Assembly (NCBI GenBank): GCA_022729735.1
Contig: DZAY01000026.1
Coordinates: 1-32,756, forward strand
DNA from: Helicobacter cetorum
Lineage (GTDB): Bacteria; Campylobacterota; Campylobacteria; Campylobacterales; DZAY01
DNA: 32,756 bases
Reading direction: 5' to 3'
The translations under genes and the position numbers were made by a program. Under the pieces are notes generated by a model. The model made no database searches and was not told where the DNA came from. It saw only the letters and a list, made by a program, of their open reading frames with translations. Below are positions 8,286 through 16,124 of this stretch, in pieces. Numbering within the stretch: the stretch's first letter is position 1; the number at the start of each line of letters is the position of its first letter.

Positions 8286-8549
8286 ATGTTACATTTACCA
8301 TTTTTAGCAGGTGTTGCTTTGGGTGCTGGAGCTATTTATCTTTTGACAAACAAAAGAGCAAAAGAGAAAATGGATGAAGCAAAAGAGTATGTATGTGAGA
8401 AGTTTGAAGAAGGAAAAGAGAGTGTTAATGCGATAAAAGAGTGCATTAAAGAGAAAAAAAGCAGATGTTGCGAAGATGAAATAATCGATACAACAGTAGA
8501 AATAAAAGAAGAAAATGTAGAAGAGACAAAAGAGGAGGAGAAAAAATGA
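8286..8549 (+). CDS. Small YtxH-like glycine-zipper membrane protein
   Basis: This 87-residue protein has one N-terminal membrane helix, LAGVALGAGAIYLL (residues 7-20), followed by TNKRAKEK, a charged amphipathic region with three or four cysteines, and an acidic tail. The layout resembles YtxH-domain proteins. It starts directly after the preceding stop codon and overlaps the next gene by 4 nt. The YLLTN end of its helix is repeated in the protein encoded at 8862-9446, suggesting a shared membrane partner. Function unknown. Confidence 0.7.
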   Translation: MLHLPFLAGVALGAGAIYLLTNKRAKEKMDEAKEYVCEKFEEGKESVNAIKECIKEKKSRCCEDEIIDTTVEIKEENVEETKEEEKK

Positions 8550-8869
8550 GTTCTTTATATGGACATATTCAAACAGTAAGAAATGATGGAATTTTATCAA
8601 ACAAACATGCAAATAGCTTCATGATAGGTTTTTTAAGTGGTGGTTTAGTTTCGATGATTAGAAATTATGCAACAAATTCTGAAACTGATATAAAAGAGAT
8701 AATAAAAGTTTCTACACAAAGTGGAATTGCATCATGTGCCTTAAGCGATGCAAAAGACAAATTTGAATGCGGACACCATTTAGAGGGAACTCTATCTTTA
8801 GCACTTGGTGCTGGTGGAGTATATTTAGTTGAAAAAGTAGCAAGTGGTAAAGGAGTAGCACATGCATAA
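8546..8869 (+). CDS. Small hypothetical protein with two glycine-rich hydrophobic segments
   Basis: This 107-residue protein is not recognised. Two hydrophobic stretches are rich in Gly and small residues: FMIGFLSGGLVSMI (about residues 26-39) and LSLALGAGGVYLVEKVASG near the C-terminus. A Cys and His-His pair, ECGHHLEG, lies between them. It overlaps genes on both sides (4 and 8 nt). Given its context it may be a membrane component of the putative iron compartment; nothing in the sequence shows a reaction. Confidence 0.6.
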   Translation: MSSLYGHIQTVRNDGILSNKHANSFMIGFLSGGLVSMIRNYATNSETDIKEIIKVSTQSGIASCALSDAKDKFECGHHLEGTLSLALGAGGVYLVEKVASGKGVAHA

Positions 8870-9446
8870 TAAATATCAATACAAAGAGCCACAAAATGGT
8901 GGTGAAGTAAATATGCAAGATAATGGACAACAAAATATGAAAAACGGTGGCGAAAATGTGGCAAGTTTAAATCAAAATCCATATGTAAATGGACAAATGG
9001 GTAATATGCAACAACCACAAATGCAACAAACCCAACAAGGATTTGCACAAAATCAACAACAAAACAATCAAAATCCTTACATAAACAATCAAATGAATAT
9101 GCAAAACAGTTTTGCAAATCCATACATGAATGCTCAAGGATTAAATCAAAATCCATATTCTCAAAATCAATATATGCAAACTCAAAATATGCAAAATCCT
9201 AACACATTCACTTCAAAAGTGGCACAAAATGTAAATCATATTTTTGATAATAAATTTTTACTTGGTGTTGTTGTGGGTGGAGTTGCTACATATCTACTCA
9301 CAAACGATGATGCACAAAAAGCGATTATAAAAACAGGTATGAAACTATTTTCAAAAGTTGCAGGTGGAGTTGAAGAGATAAAAGAGAAAATTATGGATGC
9401 ACAAGCAGAGATAGAGCAAGAAAAAGAAGATGAAAAAAGTCTTTAA
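8862..9446 (+). CDS. Q/N/M-rich low-complexity protein with C-terminal membrane helix
   Basis: The first 120 residues of this 194-residue protein are low complexity, rich in Gln, Asn and Met, with repeats of the type NQNPYxNxQM and MQ pairs. A single glycine-zipper helix, LLGVVVGGVATYLLTND, follows at about residues 132-149, then an amphipathic acidic helix ending EKEDEKSL. The Q/N-rich part could act as a disordered or self-associating scaffold, and methionines might bind soft metals; both are speculation. It overlaps the ATPase gene by 17 nt, so both are probably made together. Confidence 0.65.
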   Translation: MHNKYQYKEPQNGGEVNMQDNGQQNMKNGGENVASLNQNPYVNGQMGNMQQPQMQQTQQGFAQNQQQNNQNPYINNQMNMQNSFANPYMNAQGLNQNPYSQNQYMQTQNMQNPNTFTSKVAQNVNHIFDNKFLLGVVVGGVATYLLTNDDAQKAIIKTGMKLFSKVAGGVEEIKEKIMDAQAEIEQEKEDEKSL

Positions 9447-11496
9447 AAGTTTAGAAGTAATTCACAAAACTAACCAACGAGTTAGGTTTGTGTTTGCTCC
9501 AGAGACGAGTATAAATTTTGAAGAGATAAAGCGATATTTAGATGTGATTGATGGTGTGAAATCGGTTAGATTTAATCTAAATGCAAAATCATTAATTATC
9601 GAACATGAGAGATTGAATTTAGATGATTTAAAGCAAAAATTAGAAAATCTAACAGTTGAAGATGTCAATTTAAATAGCAATTTAGAGTTTAAAGAAGAGC
9701 CTAATTTACCACTCCTAAAACCACTAATTGGGCTTTTGAGTGCAAACTCTAAATTTGAGCCATTCGTATTGCCAATCACTCTATATAGCACATACGGAAA
9801 TGTTTTAAATGGCTTAAAATCGCTATTTAAAAATGGTATCGATTCGGAAGTTTTGGAATCATTAGCCATTGCAATATCAATTTATCGAAAAGACTATTTT
9901 TCTGCAAATACGACAAACTTTTTATTAGAGCTAAGTGAGTATATCGAAGAGCAAATTGAGCGAAAATCTGACTCAATGCTTAAAACTCTTTTAACTCCAG
10001 ATATAAAGCAGGTTTGGATTGAGAAAGATAAAGAAGAGATTTTAATCGATTACAAAGAGCTTAAAAAAGGTGATATTGTAGTTTTAAATGGTGGAAATAT
10101 TGTTTCAATTGATGGAACTGTAATTGGTGGTGAAGCATTAGTTGATGAGTCATCTATCACTGGTGAAGCTGTTTATGTGAAAAAATCAAGAGGCGATAGA
10201 GTCGTATCAGGCACAACTCTGAAAGAAGGAAGAGTTAGAGTTTGGGCTGAAAATATCGGAGAACAGAGTGCTGTATATCGAATTTCAAGCTATGTTCAAA
10301 ACTCACTTGAAGCCAAATCAAAAGCCCAAATTGATGCTTCTATTTTGGCTGATAAATTGGCGCCAATTACTTTGGGACTTGCACTTTTTAGCTATATTGT
10401 TTCAAAAGATTTTGGTAGAGTAGCATCAGTATTTCAAGCAGACTACTCTTGTGCATTAAAACTTGCAACTCCAGTAGCATTTAAATCTTCGCTATTTAAA
10501 GCTGGAAAAATGGGGGCATTAATTAAAGGTGCTGATGTTTTGGAGCGATTAAGCGAGATTGATACAGTTGTATTTGATAAAACAGGCACACTAAGTAGCG
10601 GAAATTTGAAAGTTAGAGATGTGTTTTGCATGAATAATGAATGGAGCAAAGATGAGGTTTTATCACTTGCTGCATCTATTGAAGAACATTACTTTCATCC
10701 AATCGCAGAAGCTGTCGTAAAAGCTGCAAATTCACTTACAAATCATGAGCATTTTCACCATAGCGAAGTTGAATTTATTGTAGCTCATGGAGTTAGTGCG
10801 AATGTAAATAATAAAAAAGTTTTAATTGGTAGCAGACACTTTTTAGAAGAAGATGAAGGGATTTGCTTTAAATTAAGTGAAAATTTAATCGAAAACGAAT
10901 TTCAAAAAGGGCGAATACTGCTATATATCGCTTATGATGGGGAGTTGCTTGGAGTTATATCGCTTAGTGATGAGATAAGAGATGAGAGTGAAAAGACAAT
11001 AGAGCGACTTCGAGAGCTTGGAGTTAAAGAGATAATTATGCTTAGTGGTGATGCGAAAAATAAAGCAAAAGAGATTTCAGATAAGCTAAAACTTGATAAA
11101 TTTTATGGAGAACTCATGCCAGAAGATAAATCAAAAATCGTAGAAAATCTCAAAAAAGATGGTAAAAAAGTGGCATTTATTGGTGATGGAATAAACGATG
11201 CACCAGCACTTTCAATAAGCCATGTCGGAATTGCTATGCAAAAAGGGGCTGATATTGCCAAAGTAAGTGCTGATATTGCACTGCTCGAAGATAATCTATT
11301 TTTGATAGCAAAATTAAAAGAGTTAGCTAATAAAAGTGTAAAATTGGTAAATCAAAACTACCACTTGATACTGATTTTAAACTCAATAATTTTAGGCTCT
11401 GCAACTATGGGTTTAATAAACTCAACAACTACATCAATCCTCCACAATGGCACAACCATTGGAATTTTATTAAACTCTCTAAAAGGGGTGAGGTAA
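9430..11496 (+). CDS. P1B-type metal ATPase with SCA instead of CPx (P1B-6/FezB-like)
   Basis: This 688-residue P-type ATPase has an HMA-like N-terminus without CxxC but with the basic motif VIHKTNQRVRF. The actuator domain has GEALVDESSITGE. The membrane metal site reads SCALKLATP (Ser340-Cys341-Ala342) where Cu/Zn/Cd pumps have CPx. Then come DKTGTL (phosphorylated Asp383), the HP motif at His423, and GDGINDAPAL from residue 585. The SCA signature with an R-rich N-terminus is what I recall for P1B-6 ATPases, including FezB of ferrosomes, which are tied to iron. Only few hydrophobic helices are evident before the actuator domain, so topology may be reduced. Iron import into a vesicle is inferred from family, the Fur-like site and the ferritin-like neighbour. 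Confidence 0.85.
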   Translation: MKKVFKSLEVIHKTNQRVRFVFAPETSINFEEIKRYLDVIDGVKSVRFNLNAKSLIIEHERLNLDDLKQKLENLTVEDVNLNSNLEFKEEPNLPLLKPLIGLLSANSKFEPFVLPITLYSTYGNVLNGLKSLFKNGIDSEVLESLAIAISIYRKDYFSANTTNFLLELSEYIEEQIERKSDSMLKTLLTPDIKQVWIEKDKEEILIDYKELKKGDIVVLNGGNIVSIDGTVIGGEALVDESSITGEAVYVKKSRGDRVVSGTTLKEGRVRVWAENIGEQSAVYRISSYVQNSLEAKSKAQIDASILADKLAPITLGLALFSYIVSKDFGRVASVFQADYSCALKLATPVAFKSSLFKAGKMGALIKGADVLERLSEIDTVVFDKTGTLSSGNLKVRDVFCMNNEWSKDEVLSLAASIEEHYFHPIAEAVVKAANSLTNHEHFHHSEVEFIVAHGVSANVNNKKVLIGSRHFLEEDEGICFKLSENLIENEFQKGRILLYIAYDGELLGVISLSDEIRDESEKTIERLRELGVKEIIMLSGDAKNKAKEISDKLKLDKFYGELMPEDKSKIVENLKKDGKKVAFIGDGINDAPALSISHVGIAMQKGADIAKVSADIALLEDNLFLIAKLKELANKSVKLVNQNYHLILILNSIILGSATMGLINSTTTSILHNGTTIGILLNSLKGVR

Positions 11497-11509
11497 CTCA
11501 CCTTGCTTC
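11485..11509 (+). terminator. Possible terminator of the iron operon
   Basis: GGTGAG / CTCACC (11487-11492 and 11497-11502) form a 6-bp stem with a 4-base loop, extendable by G-T pairs, overlapping the ATPase stop codon. It is followed by a T-rich but interrupted stretch (TTGCTTCTTTGTTT). Weak, but it lies between two unrelated operons. Confidence 0.45.
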
Positions 11510-11536
11510 TTTGTTTATAAACATTCTTTATTAAGA

Positions 11537-11542
11537 TATAAT
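11537..11542 (+). promoter_or_regulatory. Probable -10 box for the RADAR operon
   Basis: TATAAT, 30 bases upstream of the ATG at 11572, in an AT-rich gap following the putative terminator. Confidence 0.45.
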
Positions 11543-11571
11543 TATAAAAACTTTATAAAAAGAGTTAAATA

Positions 11572-12234
11572 ATGGATGAATCAATTAAAAAATTAACAGA
11601 ACGATTTACAAACTTCTTCACTCGCTCGGTTGCACCTTCTTCTATATTTTTTGTTTTACTTTATTTTAATGATAGATTTTTTAATGATGGAAATTGGTTT
11701 AAAGAGTTTTTATGCTTTTTGGAAGATGTAAAAAGTATTCATGATATTTTTTTGTATATATTACTTGTATTATTTTTTCTTGCTTATGGGTATATAAATC
11801 AGATTCTTTCTCAACTTTTGGATAATTTAATTAAAGAAAATTATGCTGATAGTGATGAAGAATATACTACACTCCGTAAAAAAGTTGTAGAAAAATTTAC
11901 TCAAAAATATAATAATTGGAAAGACAATGCAATTATATATCTGAATGATTATAATTTATATCAAATATTGGCTAAAGATAAATCAATAGCTCCAAGCAAT
12001 AGTTATGTGGATGAAGCTAAAAATATTCATACTTTTGGTATTGCAATGAGTTTTAATTTTATAATATATGGTTGTATATTTTATAAATGTGATGAATTGC
12101 ATGGATTGGGGAGTATTTTAGGGATAATGATTGTTTTATTTTTGCTACATTTCGTTGCAAAATCAAGATATAAAGCTCGAAACAAAAGATTGTATATAAA
12201 TTATTTACTCCAAGAAGATAAATCAGAAAAATAA
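11572..12234 (+). CDS. RADAR-associated accessory membrane protein (RdrC/RdrD position)
   Basis: This 220-residue protein has two hydrophobic segments near the N-terminus (about residues 15-30 and 61-80), a charged soluble middle of about 75 residues, and two more helices near the C-terminus (about 155-170 and 180-197), then a basic tail. RADAR operons often carry a small membrane protein, either SLATT-type RdrC or Csx27-like RdrD. Position and topology suggest this role, but I cannot assign it to either family by motif. It lies 25 bases upstream of rdrA in the same direction. Confidence 0.6.
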   Translation: MDESIKKLTERFTNFFTRSVAPSSIFFVLLYFNDRFFNDGNWFKEFLCFLEDVKSIHDIFLYILLVLFFLAYGYINQILSQLLDNLIKENYADSDEEYTTLRKKVVEKFTQKYNNWKDNAIIYLNDYNLYQILAKDKSIAPSNSYVDEAKNIHTFGIAMSFNFIIYGCIFYKCDELHGLGSILGIMIVLFLLHFVAKSRYKARNKRLYINYLLQEDKSEK

Positions 12235-12259
12235 ATAAAATCAATAAAGGTAGAAGTAG

Positions 12260-14839
12260 ATGAATGAGATAATTATAAATATTAATGAAGCAAATAAGGC
12301 ACAAAAGTATCAAAAAGAAAATGAACTTTTTCAAATAGAGGCTTTTAAAAATGTAGCAAAAATTTTACAAGAACATAAAATTGGTAAAGATACTAGTGAG
12401 ATTACAGATTGTAGATTTCACGATACTATTTTTATAGATGGTGATAGAGGTGTTGGTAAAACTGCTTTTATGATAAATATAGAAAACTATTATAAGAATA
12501 TTGCAAAAATTGAAACTCCAAAATATATATTTCTAAAACCTGTTGACCCTACACTTTTAGAACACACAGAGAAGTTTTTGAGTGTTATTTTGGCGAGAAT
12601 AGTGGAATATATAAATGATAAAAAACAAGATATTGAAAAAGGTTTTGACGAAAAATATTATAATGCACTTGAAAATCTTTCAAAATCTTTAGAAGCTATA
12701 AAAACATTACCAGATGATATTGGAATAGAAGAGATAGCATCAAATAAATCAAGTCTGAAACTTGAACAACATGCCCATAGTTTTTTCCAAATAGTTAGTA
12801 CAATGTTTGGGGTAAATGCTATCGTAATGCTTATAGATGATGTTGATATGGCATTTGATAAAGGATTTGATGTTTTGGAAGTGGTGAGAAAATATCTAGC
12901 TTCGCCATATCTTATTCCAATAGTTGCAGGGGATATGAAGCTATATCGAGAGATGGTTGAGACACGATTTAAAGAAAAAATACAATTTTTTCAAGATATG
13001 AAATATTTAAAAGATTTAAGTGCTAATTTAAAAGAAAGTCAAGAATACAAAGATAAAATTGACTTATTGAATAATCTTGTAGAACAATATTTACGAAAAG
13101 TTTTCCCAAATGAATATCACATCAAGCTCAAAGATATTTTCACTATTTTAAAAGAAAACAAAGTACAAGTAAAGTTAAAAGATAATTTGGAAGTGCCATA
13201 TACTGAAATCAAAGACGTTGAGATACGACATATAAATCTTGGAATAAATCAAGTACAGTTTACCTATCAAGTATTTTCAAATAATACTAGGGACTTAGTA
13301 CAGTATCTATTTGCAAAAAAAGATATTTATATTGAGTTTTTTACTAAAATAAAAGATAAATATCCAAAAGAAGCTATTCATAAAAACTATATTCCACAAA
13401 ATGTTATTGATAAATATGATAATGATATTTTTCAATATATATTCAAAGATAATGAACTGTATAAAAAGTCTTTGGAAATTACAAGTAATGTTTATGAGTA
13501 TAGTCAAGGTAAGCAAAAAGAACTTTCAAGATTAGCAGAAAATGATGTAAAAGCATTTGATGGTAAAAAATATAATATTTATAAAGCTTTTACTGGAAAT
13601 GTGTTTGAAGACTCAAAATTAGATACAGAAAAATCAGAAGATAGTTTTGCCTTATATTATAAAAGTTACGATAAAGCAAAGAAATTTGATGATATGGATA
13701 AATTTATAGTAGATTTATTTGTACATGCTAATTATTATACTCAAAAGAATGAAACCAAAAGATATATTTTTGCTGGAAAGTTTATAGAGTTAATGTTTTT
13801 TTCATTGCAACTAAAAATTGATTTGGATATTAATAATATTTCTAAAGAAAAGTATCCAGAATTTTTTATTAATAAAATGAATTTAAGTTACAAAGATTAT
13901 GAAGATATAGTTACTAATTTTTTTACTAATAATAATTTTGAATCTTTTGAAAAAAGCAATGATGCTATCAATCAACTTATTAACTATTTTAATTTAAATA
14001 CAATTAATTTAAGTGAAGATAATCAAACTATTTTAGATAATATTTCATATTCGATTCCATTTAATTCAATATTTAAAAAAAATAAAAATTATGAAACTTT
14101 AACCGATAACAGTATTAAGAATGATGAAGATGATATGTTAAGTAATATTTCACATGATAAGAACTTTTTATTAGAATTAACTAAAAAAATTGCTGTTTGG
14201 AGAACTATATGTATTGAAGATGTTAAAATTAATTCAATTTCGATGTATGAAATAATACATAAGTTCTTTAATAATTTAAATCTACTCAAAGAACAAAGAT
14301 TGGTAGAAGAGACACCAATATCATTTTTACGAAGGATAGTTTTTATTTTTATTAATGCAGTAGCTTTTTTTGAAAATACAAGCACAAGAGTTGCTCAAAC
14401 AAATATAGCAATGGCTGAACAATTTAATATTGATATATTAATCAATAAGACAAATGCTTATAATCAAAACATCAAGCCTTTACTTAATAAAAATAGTCTA
14501 ACAAAAGCACTTTTTTTTCATCCGATTATCTCATATTTATTTAGCAATATTGAGTCTAATTTTGAAAATATTAGACTAAGTGAAATTATTTTAGAAGGCG
14601 ATGAAATCTTAGTCCAAAACTATGGATTCAAATCAGGAATTGGACAACAAGCTAGAGTTGAAATTATGCAAAAACTTTATAGTGATTTTAATTCAAACAA
14701 ATTTAATGAAGATGAAATATCTAAAATTAAAGCTTCAAAAAACTTCAAAAACTTGTTAAGTAAAAATTATCAAGATACAACATATCAAGAACTAAAAAAT
14801 AAAATTGAAAAATTTGAAATAAATAATGCTCAAAAATAA
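12260..14839 (+). CDS. rdrA: RADAR ATPase RdrA
   Basis: This 859-residue P-loop NTPase has Walker A GDRGVGKT at residues 61-68, Walker B IVMLIDDVD at about 188-196, and a sensor-like PIVAGDMKLYREMVETRF after it. The rest is helical with no other recognised domain. In RADAR, RdrA forms a ring-shaped ATPase that works with the RdrB deaminase to restrict phage through adenosine deamination. Identification rests on the pairing: the next gene overlaps by 14 nt and encodes a large adenosine-deaminase-like protein, and a membrane protein precedes. Length fits the family. Very low GC and lack of similarity to flanking core genes suggest acquisition as a defence island. Confidence 0.85.
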   Translation: MNEIIININEANKAQKYQKENELFQIEAFKNVAKILQEHKIGKDTSEITDCRFHDTIFIDGDRGVGKTAFMINIENYYKNIAKIETPKYIFLKPVDPTLLEHTEKFLSVILARIVEYINDKKQDIEKGFDEKYYNALENLSKSLEAIKTLPDDIGIEEIASNKSSLKLEQHAHSFFQIVSTMFGVNAIVMLIDDVDMAFDKGFDVLEVVRKYLASPYLIPIVAGDMKLYREMVETRFKEKIQFFQDMKYLKDLSANLKESQEYKDKIDLLNNLVEQYLRKVFPNEYHIKLKDIFTILKENKVQVKLKDNLEVPYTEIKDVEIRHINLGINQVQFTYQVFSNNTRDLVQYLFAKKDIYIEFFTKIKDKYPKEAIHKNYIPQNVIDKYDNDIFQYIFKDNELYKKSLEITSNVYEYSQGKQKELSRLAENDVKAFDGKKYNIYKAFTGNVFEDSKLDTEKSEDSFALYYKSYDKAKKFDDMDKFIVDLFVHANYYTQKNETKRYIFAGKFIELMFFSLQLKIDLDINNISKEKYPEFFINKMNLSYKDYEDIVTNFFTNNNFESFEKSNDAINQLINYFNLNTINLSEDNQTILDNISYSIPFNSIFKKNKNYETLTDNSIKNDEDDMLSNISHDKNFLLELTKKIAVWRTICIEDVKINSISMYEIIHKFFNNLNLLKEQRLVEETPISFLRRIVFIFINAVAFFENTSTRVAQTNIAMAEQFNIDILINKTNAYNQNIKPLLNKNSLTKALFFHPIISYLFSNIESNFENIRLSEIILEGDEILVQNYGFKSGIGQQARVEIMQKLYSDFNSNKFNEDEISKIKASKNFKNLLSKNYQDTTYQELKNKIEKFEINNAQK

Positions 14840-16076
14840 CCTAAAAGACATCTCAAACATCGTACTTCTTAGAAGCGATAAGATACTCAATGAGTTGCTT
14901 ACCCTTGATTTATACACACAGAGTATAAACAATAAAAGCAACTCATATCTAAATGGTGTACGAGACTATTATCCAAATGCTTTTAGAAAAGGTGCTATAC
15001 AAAACAGTATAAAGCATACTTTAGAAAAAAATAATGCAAAAGATTTTAGTTTGGATTATGGGTTTGGATTTTTGGATGATTTATTTGATTATTATCTGAA
15101 ATTTGATGGAAATCATATCTATGCCAAAAAAGAGTTTTTGGAAAGTTACAGTTCTCTTATAAGTAAAATCCACCCTTTTAATATCATAGGGTATAAATTA
15201 GCGAAAAAATATAGTGAAAACAAAACAACACTTCAAAATATCAAAGAGTATGCAAAATATATCACACCACTAGGACTCAATGTCAATAGAGACTACAAAG
15301 AGTATGCTGAAAATCATATTCACTTAGGTGGTACGAATACAGAAGCTCTTAATTTCATAGCACTTTTATCAAATCCTACTGATAAAAAATTTTATAGTGA
15401 TGAGATTCTTGACACTCTCCCAAGGATAAATGAGTTTTCTTATATCAATAATAAAAATTACTCTTTTGGAACACTTATAGATATAGCAAAATATTGTATA
15501 AGTGCCATAAATAAGTATGTGCTGTATAACAAAATTTCTTCAAGTATAAATGAGGATATTTATAGTTTGGCGAATTATAGGAGGCTTTCTTTAGTAGATA
15601 TAAATTTTTGTTCATTTGAAATGCTTGATAAAATAAGTTATGAAAATGGATTAATTATAAAAAATGACTTTTTAAAAGAGGTAATTTATTATAAAAACAA
15701 AGGGTATGCAAATAAACTTTGGTTTATATATAATGTCTTGCTTTTTGATTTACATTTACTAAACAGTACAAGCAATGAGATAAAGAGAGTTATAAAAATA
15801 CTACTTCATATCTCAAATATACTTCGCTCATATATGGTGATGTCACAGAATGTGGGACTTTCCCATTTTTCGGAGTTTTTTGGTTCTGATTTTAGATACA
15901 CAACAAAAAATAGACACACTAATATTGCATCTAATATCATTGCAAACGGTACATCAAAAGTAGAAGCAAAAATTGCCCCTTTTGCCGTTACAAACGGTGA
16001 GATGATAAGATATAAACTAGCTTTTGATAAAGAGATAATTAAAAGAGAATCATCAGAAATAAAGCACTCATCATAA
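14826..16076 (+). CDS. rdrB: RADAR adenosine deaminase RdrB, N-terminal part ending at an in-frame TAA
   Basis: This 416-residue ORF is the first half of an RdrB-like adenosine deaminase. AENHIHLGG carries the HxH pair (His164, His166), the first zinc ligands of the deaminase fold. The frame then meets TAA at 16074. Translation of the same frame continues without another stop to 17526, so an intact gene of about 900 codons is broken by one stop only. Alone, this half lacks the catalytic HAGE and NTDDP motifs and should be inactive. The start ATG lies within rdrA (14-nt overlap), giving translational coupling. Confidence 0.82.
   Translation: MLKNNLKDISNIVLLRSDKILNELLTLDLYTQSINNKSNSYLNGVRDYYPNAFRKGAIQNSIKHTLEKNNAKDFSLDYGFGFLDDLFDYYLKFDGNHIYAKKEFLESYSSLISKIHPFNIIGYKLAKKYSENKTTLQNIKEYAKYITPLGLNVNRDYKEYAENHIHLGGTNTEALNFIALLSNPTDKKFYSDEILDTLPRINEFSYINNKNYSFGTLIDIAKYCISAINKYVLYNKISSSINEDIYSLANYRRLSLVDINFCSFEMLDKISYENGLIIKNDFLKEVIYYKNKGYANKLWFIYNVLLFDLHLLNSTSNEIKRVIKILLHISNILRSYMVMSQNVGLSHFSEFFGSDFRYTTKNRHTNIASNIIANGTSKVEAKIAPFAVTNGEMIRYKLAFDKEIIKRESSEIKHSS
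16074..16076 (+). other. Single in-frame TAA interrupting rdrB
   Basis: TAA is codon 417 of the rdrB frame. Between it and the GTG at 16125 the frame is open (it reads KYFLNTNQSK directly after the stop) and continues into the second half. This is a point nonsense change rather than a frameshift, since both halves share one frame. Confidence 0.85.
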
Positions 16077-16124
16077 AAATATTTTTTAAATACTAATCAA
16101 TCAAAAAGAAATTATCACTTTTGT

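Noticed and set aside
8665..9156. Minus-strand 163-aa ORF under the Q/N-rich gene
   Set aside because: Its His/Phe/Val/Asp composition is the antisense image of the Q/N/M-rich repeats on the plus strand, which belong to an overlapping operon.
16074..16076. Recoded stop (selenocysteine or pyrrolysine) in rdrB
   Set aside because: The codon is TAA, not TGA or TAG, and no insertion element is evident next to it.
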